A stretch of 64,000 bases of DNA from contig WHVD01000003.1 in NCBI GenBank assembly GCA_015178975.1, forward strand, positions 1,612,001 to 1,676,000. The letters run 5' to 3'. A model generated the notes under the pieces. The model was not told the DNA's origin. It did no database searches and saw nothing but the letters and a program-made list of their open reading frames with translations. Every line of letters starts with the position of its first letter. Position 1 is the stretch's first letter. The stretch comes from Hysterangium stoloniferum. Taxonomy: Eukaryota; Basidiomycota; Agaricomycetes; Hysterangiales; Hysterangiaceae. A program made the translations under genes and the position numbers. This document shows positions 36,932-49,637 of the stretch, piece by piece.

Positions 36932-39042
36932 ATGGAGTATCACGATGTAAACATGGATGGTCAAGTTCGAGATATCCCAAAGCCCATTGTGAACGAGGCT
37001 GAGCCTCGTTGGCCAATTCATAGTAAGCACCTGCGGTCCAAACTTTGTACACCAATGGCATTTACAGCAAATTTCATAACCAGTCGAAGTTAGAGTCTCC
37101 TTCTCAAGCAATGTGCGCTTCGACATTATCAGAGAACTCGTGCAACAACACATATCCTCCGACTCTCATCTCATCTTACCTTCAGAGATCACTGGTTGGG
37201 ACAGTTTCAAAACTTTAGCCGATAACGTGGAACGCATAACTGCTTCCGAGAGTGGTTCGTCATGATAAACGAAGTAGTTAATCGACTAAGAGTACAGCCA
37301 TTAGCCTGCCCCCTTGATGTTCTCCCCATTTCTCAGGCGGAGCTCCTAATTCATGTTTACCAGCCTTCTGAAGAAGGGGCTTCGGAAGAAATGACTGGCG
37401 GGGGAGGCGATGGCCATGGAGATGAAGTCATAGCAGCCTCCGTCTGTGACTTGCCTTCACGCTCCCTCGATGGCCTATGGTGAGATCGGCCGCCTATTTC
37501 TTTGAGGCTTCACGTCAGGAACTCGCTCACACCCGCTGTGCATACAGGGACAGTCTAATTTACCCAGATAATGTTAAATCGAAGCTTCTCAATTACATAT
37601 ATGCTACAATAGTATTCTCTGATGCTGACGTGGATTTCAATATCGTCTCCTGGAATCGGTAAACTGCCTCTTTCTTCAAGAATCCCTCAGATAACTCACC
37701 CACTTCAATCAAAGCGTGGTCTTACTTCACGGGCCGTACGTAATTTCTCCCCCCTTCATCTCTTGCCTAATATATGCATGTAGTCCAGGAACAGGAAAAA
37801 CATCTCTCTCCCGAGCGTTGGCACAGAAGATTTCCATTAGGCTAAGCTCACGCTACTCGCATTCCCGACTGCTAGAAATCAATTCGCATTCGCTATTCAG
37901 TCGATGGTTCTCAGAATCTGGCAAACTCGTACAAAAGCTCTTTGCAAGTGTCAACGACTTATGTGAAGAAGATGATTGTTTCGTGGTCGTATTGATAGGT
38001 GCGCTCTCGGGCTCGAGAAGATTTACAGGCCTTCCCAGATTCTGAGGTTGATTATAGACGAAGTCGAAAGTCTGACTGCTGCGCGAGCAGGAGCCATGGC
38101 AGGCACCGAACCTTCAGACGCATTGCGTGTGAGTTGTTCTCGTTATTGTTGATAGGAGCGCTGGCAGGATGATGCTTCTTGTGTGAAGGTGGTAAATGCT
38201 TTACTGACTCAGCTAGATAAATTAAGACACAAAAAAAACGTACTTGTGATGGCCACGTCCAACCTTGCTAAAGCAATAGGTCGGTCCTTGCAACAAATCA
38301 AATTGCCTTCCAGATCCATAACCGCGTCCGATGTTGCATCTGGCAGATTCTGCATTCATCGACCGCGCGGACATTGTGCAATATGTGGACCTACCGCCCC
38401 GAGAAGCGATCTATGAAATCCTCCGGACGTGCCTGGAGGAATTGATGAAGAAGGGCATCGTTGGTCCGTTGGTGAGTTTGGACTATTCACTACAAACACC
38501 TATTCAGTTTATCTTTTTTGTAATTATCGCACTCCCTTTCAAAATGCATCAGGAAATCCCTACAGTCGCACAAGCAGCCATGTACTCAAAAGCAACAAGG
38601 GATTTTATGTCAGACGAGACACTTGCATCTAATAGTCGTGAGCGATCGAACCGAGCTGGCTACAGGTTGTTCCAACTCTCGGAAAAGTGTCGCGTAAGTG
38701 AAACTGATGTTTGTTCTTCCCGATTGTCGATCATTCGCCTAATCATATCCTATACTCCTGTACATTTAGGGAATGTCTGGTAGGACGTTACGTCGACTAC
38801 CAGTCCTGGCACATGCTAGTTATGTTGGACTCCCGATTCGGCAGCCCTTAGCTCCCGTACCCTCCCACACAGCCGTGACGCAATCGAAAGGCAGCACCAA
38901 GTCCAAAAAAACCAAATTCAAACACACTGAAGATTTGGAAAAAGTGACTGGCCCTAGAACTGAAGTCGAACAATGGCTTGAGGCGATGCAGAAAGTGGTT
39001 GGGGTGCAAATGGGAGAGCAGGCACGGATAGACAGCTTGTGA
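36932..39042 (+). CDS. PCH2: PCH2/TRIP13 AAA+ ATPase
   Basis: HORMA-remodelling AAA+ ATPase of the meiotic checkpoint, crossover control and spindle checkpoint. Exons: 36932-37022, 37084-37254, 37305-37479, 37548-37658, 37715-37735, 37784-37998, 38058-38128, 38189-38279, 38347-38471, 38553-38693, 38770-39042; 494 residues. Walker A GPPGTGKTS is split by intron 37736-37783, leaving a 21-nt exon (RVVLLHGP). Walker B VVVLIDEVES is split by intron 37999-38057. Further matches: [73 protein letters not shown] and [19 protein letters not shown]. The stop TGA lies inside a good donor (TTGTGAGT). An alternative last intron 39039-39124 would end the protein at 39155 with FAMQDASKLW. Confidence 0.93.
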
Positions 39043-39155
39043 GTTCCTGTGGTTAATGATATAAACGGAGTGACATCAAGGATCAAAAAATATGGGTGTT
39101 TGAACTGTTTATCGCCGTCTTCAGCGCTATGCAAGATGCTTCTAAGCTGTGGTAG

Positions 39156-39861
39156 CCGTACAGGTACGATACGCGCTCTAGTGAGAGACGAGGCTGCTAA
39201 GTTCCTGGGAGTTGCTTTTATCACTCATTTGTGGAGATCATCGGATCGTCGACGGAATACACGAGTCAAAGCGGCATTGGATATAGTATTTGGCGGAGCG
39301 ATCGCGTCCTTCATCTTCGGGTACCTAGCTAAAAATCAAACGCCAGCGATCCAAGTTATTTTCAATAATAGTACGAATCCAAATAAGATGTTACGTCAAC
39401 GATAACTTTATTTTATCGATAATTAAGTTTAACATAATGGTATAATGATGGTGCATAAGTGATCAGTAAATGTGTTCGGTGGAGGTGTATGATACAGGTA
39501 TAGGACACTGGACAAGTGATGGGGCATTTAATTAACAGGCCGAGCCCAGTAACGACCTGCACGGGCGGTGGACGGGAAGTAGACTACTAAAGGTTACAGT
39601 GTGGAAAAAGGAACGAGACGAAAAAAAATAGAACTGGACAGAGACGGACGGTTCGGTTCGGCAGATCCACGTTGGAAAGTAAAAGATAACGAGCAAAAGA
39701 GAGCAAAATGAAAATGCACTTGAGGATATCGAAGAGAGCCTTGCTTGCATTCCTGACGTTCGTTCGTTTGATAGGCATCCGGTGCCGAATTCGTTCGCGT
39801 TCGTTCATGTAGGGTAATAGAGAGTAGCAGGGGTAATAAGTTGTTATGAGGGCGTAATAGG
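39156..39861. other. Intergenic, convergent 3' region
   Basis: Follows PCH2 and its possible alternative last exon. A 118-codon open frame at 39049-39405 lacks recognisable features. The remainder is 3' flank of the RGS gene. Confidence 0.5.
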
Positions 39862-42023
39862 TCATGCGCCATTGCTTTTAGGTAGATGCACTTTCTCGTT
39901 GGCGGTTTGTGAGACGGTCATGTATGTTCGGCCTATTTCATCTTCATCTTCTAAGCCAGGCGGGAGAGCTGGTTGCGAACTATCTGCAGACGTGGTATCA
40001 TTCTCAACAGCCTCGAACTCCTCCACCCAGTTTCGTAGAGCTAAGAATCGGGGCGTTTTAATGAACTGTATATGGTAGTTAGTAAATCACCCCGGTTATA
40101 TCAACTGAGATCTGAACGCATACCTTGGGAACTGAATCTGTGGCCATCAAACGGAAAACATGGTTTTGAATACGCTCGTATAGCCGAATCATGGTTTGGA
40201 GTTGTGTTGCATTAACAGCGTTCGCCTGCTCAGGCTCTACACGACCCTGGAATGCCTTCCCGGTCAACTCCGTCATCACCTCGCTCAAGTACCCGACGAG
40301 CTCGTTCCGCAGTCCGTGGTCTATATTCAACTCGCACTGCGACGAAGGCGCGAGGTACGTGTTATATATCACGAACGCCATCTGAATCAGCGACTCGTGA
40401 TGCTTCTCCATCGCAGCTTGACCCGGAGTGTTCTTGCCTATGCCAGGACGGTATCCCGACGCATTTGACGCGATGGCGGATGAAGTGATGTTAAACTTTC
40501 GTTTGAAGTCTTGAACTTCCAGCCAGAACGATAAATTCTCCTCGCAAAAATTGCCACGCAAGAATTCACGGAACAAAGATCTCAACGCTGGCTCATCTAG
40601 GATGCGTTTGAGGCGATCAGTATTGGACTCCTTGTTACCTTTTGTCGCAACACTCTGGTATTCGCCCTTCAAGTTCTCAGCCATCGAGATTCGCCGGTGT
40701 ATCTTCGAGTCGGTCGTCTGTGTGATACTCGGTTGCCCAGTTTGCTGTCCGGTACCAGGGCCATACGCAACCTCTGCAACGCCTTCCTCCGAACCGCCCT
40801 CAACAGATGCTCTATCCATGCTGGGAATATTGGCCTGGGATGCATTCGGGGAGTCGTGTCCGGCAAAGCGAGCGCTGCTCGATTGATCCCAGCGCGCCAC
40901 ACGTCGTCCTTCATCGGTTACACGATAAATAGCTTTCGCCGTACATCTAAACTCGCCCTGCTCCTATAGTTACAATAAATATACGTGATCACGAGACAGG
41001 ACGGAAACATTGGATACGTACCGCCGCAGCCGTGCTGTTGCCAGTAGTTCCCCTTACTGTGAAGATGACTGCTGAGTCCGTGCCCTTGCGCTTATCGCTC
41101 ACTAGCGAAATGAGCCCAAAGCGAACAAAGTGGGCAGCCATCTCCGCCGCCTCGTCCCGTCCTACAATGGAAGTAAAGTCACATAGCCACTCGAGGGCCG
41201 AGACAGCTGTGAAGCAATTTTTGTACACTTGAAGTTGCCCTTTACCAATGAGTGGGTTACTACGTTCCTGTATATCCATGAGGGGGATGCCCTTGGAGCG
41301 CTCGTGGTACTCGGCACCTAGGTCCTGAAGCGTAGAAACATCGGCAGGGTAGTTAGGCTGACGACCCGCGAATCGACGGAAGAGAGCAGTGACGACGGAC
41401 TGTGAGATGATGATTTCATCGTCGCTTACACGTCGCTCAAGGTGTAACAACTTCATGCAGATAGGCTGGGAAGCAAAGACCTTGAGCAAGTGATCTGCAT
41501 TCATACCGTTCTTTGAGATAAAGCGTTCGAGAACATGAAGACCCTTTGGAGTAATCGTGTAGACGCCACGCTCCTTGAAGATGTTCGACGACCGGTCGGC
41601 GGCGTTCTCGATCAGGCGGGCATCCATGAAGTGTTGGGCCATAGCCTTGGCCATGTCACGAGTCATAGAGAAGGTGGTGGTGGTTGTAGTTGTGACGATA
41701 CGCGCCGGCTCACGAGGATCCGGACCACGGTTCGACTGGGAGAACTTGAGAGAAGCGAGATTTGCGGCAGCCTCATCGCTAAATCGGGGAAATGGGTGTC
41801 AGTAGCACGTGGACGAGGGAGGGCACGGACGTTGTGAACGAGTTTGGGAATGTGCGAAAGAACTGCTTGTGAGTTGTAAGTTCAAGTGAGACGATTAATG
41901 TCGCAAATAAGTCGAGGGTGTCCTGTAGACGGCCAAATGATAAGAAAGGCGTGGTAAGCACAACAGAGATGAAGTAGGGCCAACCTTGAGAAATGGACGA
42001 CCACGTTTTGTGGTCTTCATCAT
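39862..42023 (-). CDS. FlbA/Sst2-type regulator of G-protein signalling
   Basis: RGS protein that accelerates GTP hydrolysis on G-alpha; in ascomycetes FlbA governs growth versus conidiation. Exons: 42023-41985, 41922-41831, 41778-41022, 40963-40124, 40065-39862; 643 residues. Two DEP-like domains: one from about residue 70 (MTRDMAKAMAQHFMDARLI and GVYTITPKGLHVLERF), another around 200-270 (NCFTAVSALEWLCDFTSIV and AAEMAAHFVRFGLI). The RGS domain lies at about 390-560 (RLKRILDEPALRSLFREFL, NFCEENLSFWLEVQDFKRKF, FVIYNTYLAPSSQCELNIDH, FKTPRFLALRNW-like end). The tail is acidic. Starts MMKTTKRGRPFLK. A long, GA-rich upstream flank suggests a long 5' leader. Confidence 0.88.
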
Positions 42024-42627
42024 GTGGCTGCTGGTGCCATTATTCTGTTGGAAAGGGTTGGCACTGTGTCATTTTAATTGAATAAAAAGGACAAACTGTG
42101 GAGGACACAGGTTGGGGCATGATGTAGATGAATTATAGTAAGATAAAGAGAAAGAAAGAAGAATACGGATAATGTGGTGTTGAGAGTAAGAGGAGGATGA
42201 GGGTGGAGGGCGTCGAGGTGGAAGGCGTCGAGGGAAGTGTCGACTGGAGGGAGAGAGAAAGGGTTTGAAGGGGAATCGAAAGAATGGGGACTTCAAGGCG
42301 ATCCGCGGTGTCGGTTGTCAGGCAGCGGAGTTCCAATTCGGAGTTGGCAGGGAGTGAGTGTATTGTGTGCAGGACACATGTCACATCAATGTCACAACAT
42401 GATCAGACTACCAATTTGGAAAAACTTTTATAATTTATATTTAAAAATCGAGAATTGGCAGCCAGAGGAGGACTGGTCGATTAACCAAAGCGGTTCCTTG
42501 TCAACGGTTTGGGGTACAAGCCCTAGTTACAACTGTCCTAATATGGACCAATACTTTCACACTTTGCGCATGTCAAAATACAAGATTTAATAAATCAACC
42601 TTCTGAGCACTGCCGATGATGCCGAGA
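42024..42627. other. Intergenic region, probable leader of the RGS gene
   Basis: CT/GA-rich low complexity at about 42130-42290 (GGTGGAGGGCGTCGAGG repeated with changes) fits a long 5' UTR/promoter of the RGS gene. No coding exon. Confidence 0.5.
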
Positions 42628-43893
42628 TCATAGCCGAGAGTTGAATCTAGTCGGCGTACCTTGTGCCGTCTGGATTGCCAATTGATGGTTACCCGAACCG
42701 TCAACTCCAGATCTCTCTTTATCGTCCACACTCCCTTTGGAGATTTTCCCCTTCTCTTCTTCCCTTCGCTTTTGAGCCATCCTCAATAAACTATACATAC
42801 TTTGCAGCCGGGGCATTTCCATGCCTTTTCTCCTTGCAATACGAATAGGGTTCCCCAGAATAACTTCTAGCTCCATTCTCGCACCCTTCTCCCAGTCCAC
42901 TAACATGCTCGGCCGACCTCCGGTGTTCCTCTCAGTGCTCTTCAGAATCTGTTCTGCTGTGGCAAGATGGCTAGGCAGCGGTGCGCCTAGAACAACAGCC
43001 GCAGCTTGAAATACCTCCTCCATACAGCCTCGCAAGTGTGTCCTGAGCTCCGAGTCTTTTACCATCCGCGCGTTTTCAGTTCCGTGTGACAGCACCGCCG
43101 AAGGGTTCATACTCGCGTTGATCTGTGAATAGGATAGGGTTGTAAATGAGTAAAATGGTACGTGATGAATAAAGCTATGAGCCGCACCGCAATTTTATGC
43201 CATCGAACCTGCTGCAACGCTCGCTCATCATATGCCTCTGCATCTCCTACCCCTCCCTTCTTCAACAATCCAACGAACGCTTCATTCCGCCGTTGTCCCT
43301 CCGGTCCGCTTTCAAATGGGCCGATACTGATTCTAGTCCATCTATTCTGGACCACCAATCCCTGCTCGATCTGCTCTGCGGACACGACCGTCACAGCGCT
43401 CAGCACAACGTTTCTGGGAAACCGCTTTTTATACGGTTCTTCCACCCCGACTCCGTTCTGGATCAATACGATTGCGCTGCGGGCCGTGACAGCGTGTTCT
43501 ATTACCCTGGAGTCATCTGACACATCCGGCAACGCCTTTGTTGTCACGACGACGTAGTCCCATTCCTGGCCGCTCCCGCACGTTTCCTCGATCGTTGAAA
43601 ATACGTGCTCTGGATGGAAGGTATAGTCGCCAAAGTTCCTAGTCCGGAGGCGGACACCGCGTTCTTTGATCGAGGTGTAATTCGATCGGCATACGAGGGA
43701 GACTAGCGCATCGGGGGGGTGGTGCATTCGGCTGCCATAAAAGCATCCTACAGCCCCTGCGCCGACTGTTGTGCCGTCATGTTATTACATTTAGAAATGG
43801 AGTTGTCAGCAGAGATAATCCAGTGAATCAGCGTACGCATAGTAACTTGCCTATGAGAATTCGGATCGGATCCGCGTTGGCAAGGGTAGACAT
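42628..43893 (-). CDS. 2-dehydropantoate 2-reductase (ketopantoate reductase)
   Basis: NADPH-dependent ketopantoate reductase family (ApbA/PanE), the pantothenate and CoA pathway enzyme; fungal paralogues may have other substrates. Exons: 43893-43851, 43765-43188, 43122-42628; 371 residues. The dinucleotide-binding motif RILIVGAGAVGCFYGSRM is assembled across intron 43766-43850, which must start with GC (ATAG-GCAAGT). Further motifs: VVVTTKALPD, AIVLIQNGVGVEEP, VLSAVTVVSAEQ, VRWHKIAINASMNPSAVL (catalytic Lys region) and GGRPSMLVDWEKGARMELEV. The C-terminus carries a basic, charged extension of about 60 residues. Confidence 0.9.
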
Positions 43894-44385
43894 ACTGGGA
43901 TGTTTTGGTGAGAATAACCCCTACCTGATATTATTGAAGATGGTATGTGGCGAGAAGCAGATGCCGAGAAGCAGATGCCGAGAAGCAACGCCGAGAAGCG
44001 TAGGCGCCGACACTGAACTAACCCGGTATGGGATTGCATTCAAATAGCCATTGTATATTATTCGGAATACAGAAAATCCTACAGCGGTACAGGATAAAGA
44101 AACAGGGTGGAAATATAACAGCACAAGACACTAGGTATGTAGTTAGAAATTCCTCCGCCATATTCCGTCCGGCGTATAGTAGTGGTAGTGGGTAGTGAAA
44201 TAATTGTGCGAGAGAGCGACCGAGGCGTATGAATGAATCACCCATCCATATCTTCCAGACAATTGGTAGAAAAACAACAACCAGCAAATTGCAGGCAGAA
44301 AAACCCGACAACACATTAACACTTATAATCTAACCTCACCTCCCCCACGAATTAATGTTGCAAGCATGAAAACAGATCCCCTTCG
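43894..44385. other. Intergenic region
   Basis: Holds the short repeat at 43950-44010. Otherwise AT-rich flank of two same-strand genes. No exon was seen. Confidence 0.5.
43950..44010. repeat. Short tandem repeat, GCCGAGAAGCAGAT unit
   Basis: GCCGAGAAGCAGAT or close variants recur three to four times between 43950 and 44000, upstream of the ketopantoate reductase gene. Looks like replication slippage. Confidence 0.7.
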
Positions 44386-45590
44386 TCAGCGCGGATAGCT
44401 TGTCGATGGCGAAGGGCCCAGCGCAGATTCCAATTCGGATTTAGTCTTGGACTTGTTTCCCAGAGGTGACATTGGTCGTATTCTCGCGGCATGCATCGCA
44501 AGCGCTGCGAGGCCCCCATGTTGTTGGTTCTGCCGCGATATCGCCGACTCTTCCTTAGCACTCCAACCTTCGTAAGCTGCGGGACTCCGGGGAGGTGGGG
44601 TGTAATATACACTTCCCCCGTTGGAATTATGGTTGTAGTGATTTTGCGGATAGGCTGAATATTCTTGCTCCTGCTGCTGATCTGGCTGCGGGTACGATGT
44701 GTAGTCGTCTGCAGGGAACTGCTGATATCCCGGCTGTGGCGACGGTTGGGGATACGGTTCCCTCCGAGACGAATGCTGGGCCTGATTCTGGGCCTGATTC
44801 TGATTCTGGCTATGGTTCTGCCTCGGCGATGTGGGCAATAGCGCATGCCGGATCTCATATGACATTGCAGCGTGATATAGTATAGCAGGGGAGAGGTTAT
44901 TCTGCTGCTGCTGCGGCTGCTGTGCCTGAGGCGGCACATAATATGGGGGTGCCACAGATGGCGGCCGCGACCTCGCCATCGAAAGGGATCGGCAATGTTC
45001 ATTGTCACCGGGCTGGTCACCATCGGATTCTGACAATTCTGTAGTACTTGGTGAGCAGGCACGATGCTTCCCCCGCGTCGACGAGGTGCCGGGGAGGTCT
45101 TGCAAGGTTATCGTCTCGGGGGTTTTTCCGTTATGTCTTGGGCGGGGTGGTGAGCAAGGGAGAGAGAGAAGTGAACCGAAGTGCGCATACCGAGACTTCA
45201 GGTGGCGGCGCATGGCATCGCTCTGAAATAATTTGAGTGCGGACGAGACGAGGGAGCCGCGAGGCAGCTCACCCTAGTAAAAGTAGCGTCGCACAATGGA
45301 CACGGACTTCCCACGCCTCTGGGGATTTGTGAATAATTTACTGGCCAAAAAAAAGGAAGATGCCTACGAGCCAGGGACAGAATGGCTTTTTGTGGTGCGC
45401 TGGTGTCGCTTCAAATCAGCTTCTCTGGCGAAAACCTTTGTACAGCCATCGAGGGTGCACGGCCATACGCCTGTATCTGGCCGTCGATGGGTGGAAGGCT
45501 TCTGGGGGAAGGAGAACGTCAAGTCTTGAAAGTAGGGTGTGTTCATGGAGGACGAGAAGACGAAATATCTACCTGAGATGACCGGACCAT
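44386..45590 (-). CDS. C2H2 zinc-finger protein with Gln/Pro-rich tail
   Basis: Putative nuclear DNA-binding regulator. Exons: 45590-45573, 45501-45368, 45318-45273, 45222-45191, 45136-44386; 326 residues. First finger: C-x4-C-x12-H-x5-H (CTLDGC to HQRTTKSH). Second finger: C-x2-C-x12-H-x4-H (CPLCDATFTRSDAMRRHLKS then RH), encoded by three exons, with the last His restored only after intron 45137-45190 is removed. The rest is Ser/Pro then Gln/Asn/Tyr-rich (QQPQQQQNN, NQNQAQNQAQ), like an activation domain. Intron 45137-45190 (54 nt) has no in-frame stop, so retention would destroy the second finger but keep the tail. The first exon (MVRSSQ) is inferred; a start at 45546 is the alternative. 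Confidence 0.7.
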
Positions 45591-46307
45591 GATAGTTGCC
45601 TTGCAGTGGCTGAAAGTGTGGCTGATGTTAAAGCACGTGGCCTGAGTTGTAACTCCGCCGGACCGACTTTGAATAGGAACTTGGAAGTGCGTGCTGTCAT
45701 AAGGGAATCCTTATTTAAAATTATCCTATCTGCTGATACCCTGAGATAACAAAGGGCGATGGATGGTTGATTGATAGATCTGAGAGGACGAGAGAATGAG
45801 ACCTGACTAGACTCAGAACATGGAGCATAGGCTCGAGAGAGTAATTCAGATGTCGACTCGTCAATTATTTTGATTCGCGACTGCTAGTCACTCCCGCTTA
45901 ACGACATCCCACGCTGTATTGGTCGCCGGTCTGGTTAGCTGATCGATGCAGGAGGATTCCACACCCCATCTAATACCTAATCAAGCTTCCACACAGATAA
46001 GCTTTCCCCGTTGTCGCTTGTGATGATATCATCCATATTGTTAGATTAGAAGGCCGGGGCATGACAAAAGTATTCTCGTGCAAACACACAAAGTAGGGGC
46101 ATAAACGCGTCTCCTCATACCTATGGCTCTGCCATATAAAAAAACGAAGCCATGCACGGGGAATCAAGTCAACGAGTGCGCATGTCATTGGTTATATCAG
46201 TACACAAGAAAGAGCGAAAACCGAGTGATAAAGGGAACCGAGATACTCTCAGAGCTGTCCAGGTCAATCAGGACACAAATAAAACTGAATACAACCACAT
46301 TATTCAC
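45591..46307. other. Intergenic region
   Basis: About 700 bp between the C2H2 gene and the 3' end of the coiled-coil gene. No repeats or exons recognised. Confidence 0.5.
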
Positions 46308-49300
46308 CTAAATGTCAATCACGCCCCCCCAACAACCACCACACCCCTCCATCCCTCCATCCCCCTCAGTCAACCTCGCTCTTAACCGTTCCAACTGCCG
46401 TTCTTTACTCGCAAAAATTCGCACTGGCGCGTGCGCAGATCCATCGCGACCCCCCAACATCTGCGAAAGCCTCGCGGTGAAACTCACGCCCGAAGCGGGA
46501 GGAGCGCTCTGCGGAGGCGAAGGACTCGTGAGCACATGAGCGCGAGGGGGAGGAAGAACGCTCGACCTTGGTACTACTTTTGGCTGTGGCATAAACAATG
46601 GAGCATATTGCGGCTGTGTATCTGGGACGGTCGTCATTGTGACACCTTTCTTCGAGGGTGTGGGTATGCGTGATGGGGAACCGGATGCGGTGTTCGTAAA
46701 TCGTGTCGAGGTAGGTGGCGGGCTTAATGACGTCGAAGGCGTCTTTGATGAAATTGAAAGTCGGGGTATCATCGACCCTGCGCGTGGGCTAGGGGGAGTA
46801 GTCGTACTCACTGCCGGGGGAGCTAGCGTTGTGGTAAACGTTCGGTGGGGAATCATACTGGTCATGGGTTGAGGCGACTTGACCAACGCATCAAGCGTGG
46901 TCCTAGGCGTCATCGGAGAGTCCTTCTTCATCACTGGTGTTGGCACTGGCAGGAGCACTCGACGCGTCATTTTGGGTGTTGGCGTCGTAGGACTGAAAAA
47001 TTCCTCTTCCTCTTCTTCCTCCGCAACTACCTCCAGTTTCCCCGCTTCGACATCCTTCCAGCTCGGTACCGAAGGCAATACAAACGGTGGGAGGTCATCG
47101 TCATTTTCATCATCTGCCACCATCGCGCCTCGCCAGAACAATTTGCCATCCAACCCGGGCATAGATATCACGTCGTTAGAGACGTCATCATCTTCGCCAT
47201 CATTGTCAAGCGCATCGAGGCACTCGAAAAAGTGGTCGACTTTCGGCACCTTGTTAGCGGAGGACACTTTTCGTGCATGGCTGAATGTCCATTGGCGCTC
47301 CATAGAACCCGTTCTGGCATGCGAGGGGGTGATTGTCGAAGGTGCAGATGCAACAGCAGCGAGATCCAATTTCAATAAATGAGAATTCGTGCGCGCGAAC
47401 GATCCGAATGAGGACGAGGTGTGATCCTCGTCACTGAACACCATATCATCGTCGATTTCCTCGTCATCTTCATAATGCGCTAGTTCATCGTTATCGCTCT
47501 CACTGCATACATCGCTTTCGCTTGTAATGTCCTGCGGAAGGTCGTGGTCTTCCTCTTCTTCATCGACGGCATTCAGCTTACGCGCACGCATGCTGAGAGG
47601 GACATACTCCTCCACGTCAGCGACAGTACTGGAAGACATTTGCGAATCAACGCTGTCGTATCGCCGCACCGACACTGGAGTTCGTGCTGCTGCCAGAGCA
47701 ACACGCAATTCCGCCTCTACGCGCTCTGCATGTTCACGTAATTTCTCCATCTCCCTCTGCACGTTTTGCACCTCTCGCTCTGAGCTTTCACGTTCCCCTC
47801 GCTCCGCTTCTGCCATACTCTTCAGGACGTCCTTCTCTTCTTCCGCTTGCTTCCTCGCCCTCTCTTCGTTGCGCAAAGCCTTCTCCAATCTCCGACATTC
47901 CAGTCTCTCCCGCTCCATATCCTCTCTAACCCGCTTCTTCTCGACCTCCACGACACCAAGCCGCTCACGGACAACCCAGCCTTCTCTCCGCTCCGCCTCG
48001 ACGCGTCTCGTAAGCATTCCAATTTGCTTCTCCAAATCTCCTACCCTTGTTCGCCATCCATCGATGTCGCGCATTAACTCATCGCGTTCAGCTTTCAGAA
48101 CTGATACGAGCTGGAGCATTTCATCTGATGGCTGTGATGACATAGACTCGGACTCCGACATCGTGCTTGTGCTGGCAATGGACTCAAATCTTTCATGAGC
48201 AGGATTACGGAATCCAGCGGGGAACCGCTGGTTGCGCGATCCGACGATGGCACTCTCTAGCTCAGAAATACGACAAAGAAGGGAAGTGTGTGATCGAAAA
48301 AGAAATGCTTGCTCTGTGGGGGATAGGGGGCGATCGAGGTCGGGGACGGGCTCCGACGACGAGGCGGGAAGTGTAGCCGGTAGGGAGGCATGCAATGGGG
48401 AAAGCGAGGTGGTCGGTGTTGCATCGGGTGTCGGAAGGTATACCAATGATTGTTCGGTTGTATCGCTGCGTTTATATGAGATACTACTTTTTCGTTGTGG
48501 TGGAGTAGCATAACCCTCAACAGATTGGCGACGGTCTAGGAATACAGGCTGTGCAAAGTGGCTGGCAGAGAGTGACTGACGGCGGGCTGAGTCCGTACTT
48601 GGGGATGGGGAAGGTGAAGTTGCAAGGGTGAGAGCTCTGAGCCCGGGTATACGGGGAGATGGGGTTAATGACGGGGTGGGTAAGGTTTCCGCAGCACGAC
48701 TAAGAGGTAGCGACTCTGGCGTAAGTGACAGTGGACGAAGCGTGAGATTAGTGGGACGGTGACGCATCGATTGAGGAGCTGCAGAACGGACGATTGTGGA
48801 ATCCTCGCGAAAAGAACTGGATGGGGTGGGGTCTTCTTTCCGGACTTCTACCGTTTCCTCCTTCTTACTTGTTTCTTCTTCTAGGGGTGACGAAACTTCC
48901 TCTTCTTCTTCCTCCTCCAAAAGGGTATGAAGCTGATCTTTCAATGAGTTCGAAGACGAAAGGAGGAGTTTTCCAAATGAATCTCGCTTTCCCGCAAGCG
49001 ACGTGCCCATACCACCGAAAGATGATAGGGTGGATGGCTTGGGTTTGGGGGCTGCAAAGTATTGAAATGGTCGTTAGAAATACTGTTGGACCACAAACAT
49101 CAACGGTGCATGCTCACGATCATTTTCGAAATTGCCAAGCTCGGGTATCTCAACTTTGGTAAACCCCCCGATAAATATATTATCAGAATGATTTCCACCC
49201 TCAAGGGCCCATAGCGCGAGCCGCCGTACCTCGGCGGGATCACCTCCAGCATCAGCATCATTATCTGGAGGGGGGGCAACCCCCATCATTTCAGCTGATT

Positions 49301-49637
49301 CACGCCGAGTAGAAACCGAAGATCGGCGTCTGTGATGGGAAGTGGGACGTGATCTAGGAGAAGGGCTGTTTGGAATATCTCGGCAGGAAGGTTCATCTGG
49401 GGTGGAAAGTTTGGGTGGAAAGCTAGTTGTAGAGCCGTTATGGGAATGGGGAGGAGGGAGGGATTTAATATTTGGGGACGAATGTGGGTTTTGTGTTGTA
49501 TTTGGGAGTGGTGGTGACTGCCTGAAGCGAAAATTCGACATCTAAAAAAATATCAGACGGAAAGGGCGGGGCGGTTAAATGCTTGTTGGACGTACTCGTT
49601 GTTTGGCCACAATATTGGCCTGTTCACTGTCGTCCAT
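46308..49637 (-). CDS. Long Ser/Pro-rich protein with central coiled coil
   Basis: Exons: 49637-49596, 49541-49118, 49051-46308; 1069 residues. The N-terminus MDDSEQANIVAKQRMSNFRF is followed by a Ser/Pro-rich disordered half with acidic Glu runs, a coiled coil at about residues 390-560 (heptads such as LKAERDELMRDIDGWRTRVG and LEKALRNEERARKQAEEE), an Asp/Glu-rich segment, and a Ser/Thr/Pro-rich C-terminal third ending in FTARLSQMLGG and KERQLERLRARL. This layout is common for cytoskeletal or cell-polarity scaffolds, but no family is recognised. Several long antisense frames overlap it and are compositional shadows. Confidence 0.75.

Noticed and set aside
38820..39224. 134-codon minus-strand frame
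   Set aside because: Antisense to the last PCH2 exon, which is well conserved.
39049..39405. 118-codon frame with a hydrophobic stretch after PCH2
   Set aside because: No homology pattern, overlaps a probable PCH2 3' exon/UTR, weak start context.
46879..48198. Open frames of 167-223 codons on the plus strand
   Set aside because: Compositional shadows antisense to the 914-codon last exon of the coiled-coil gene; no splice context or motifs.
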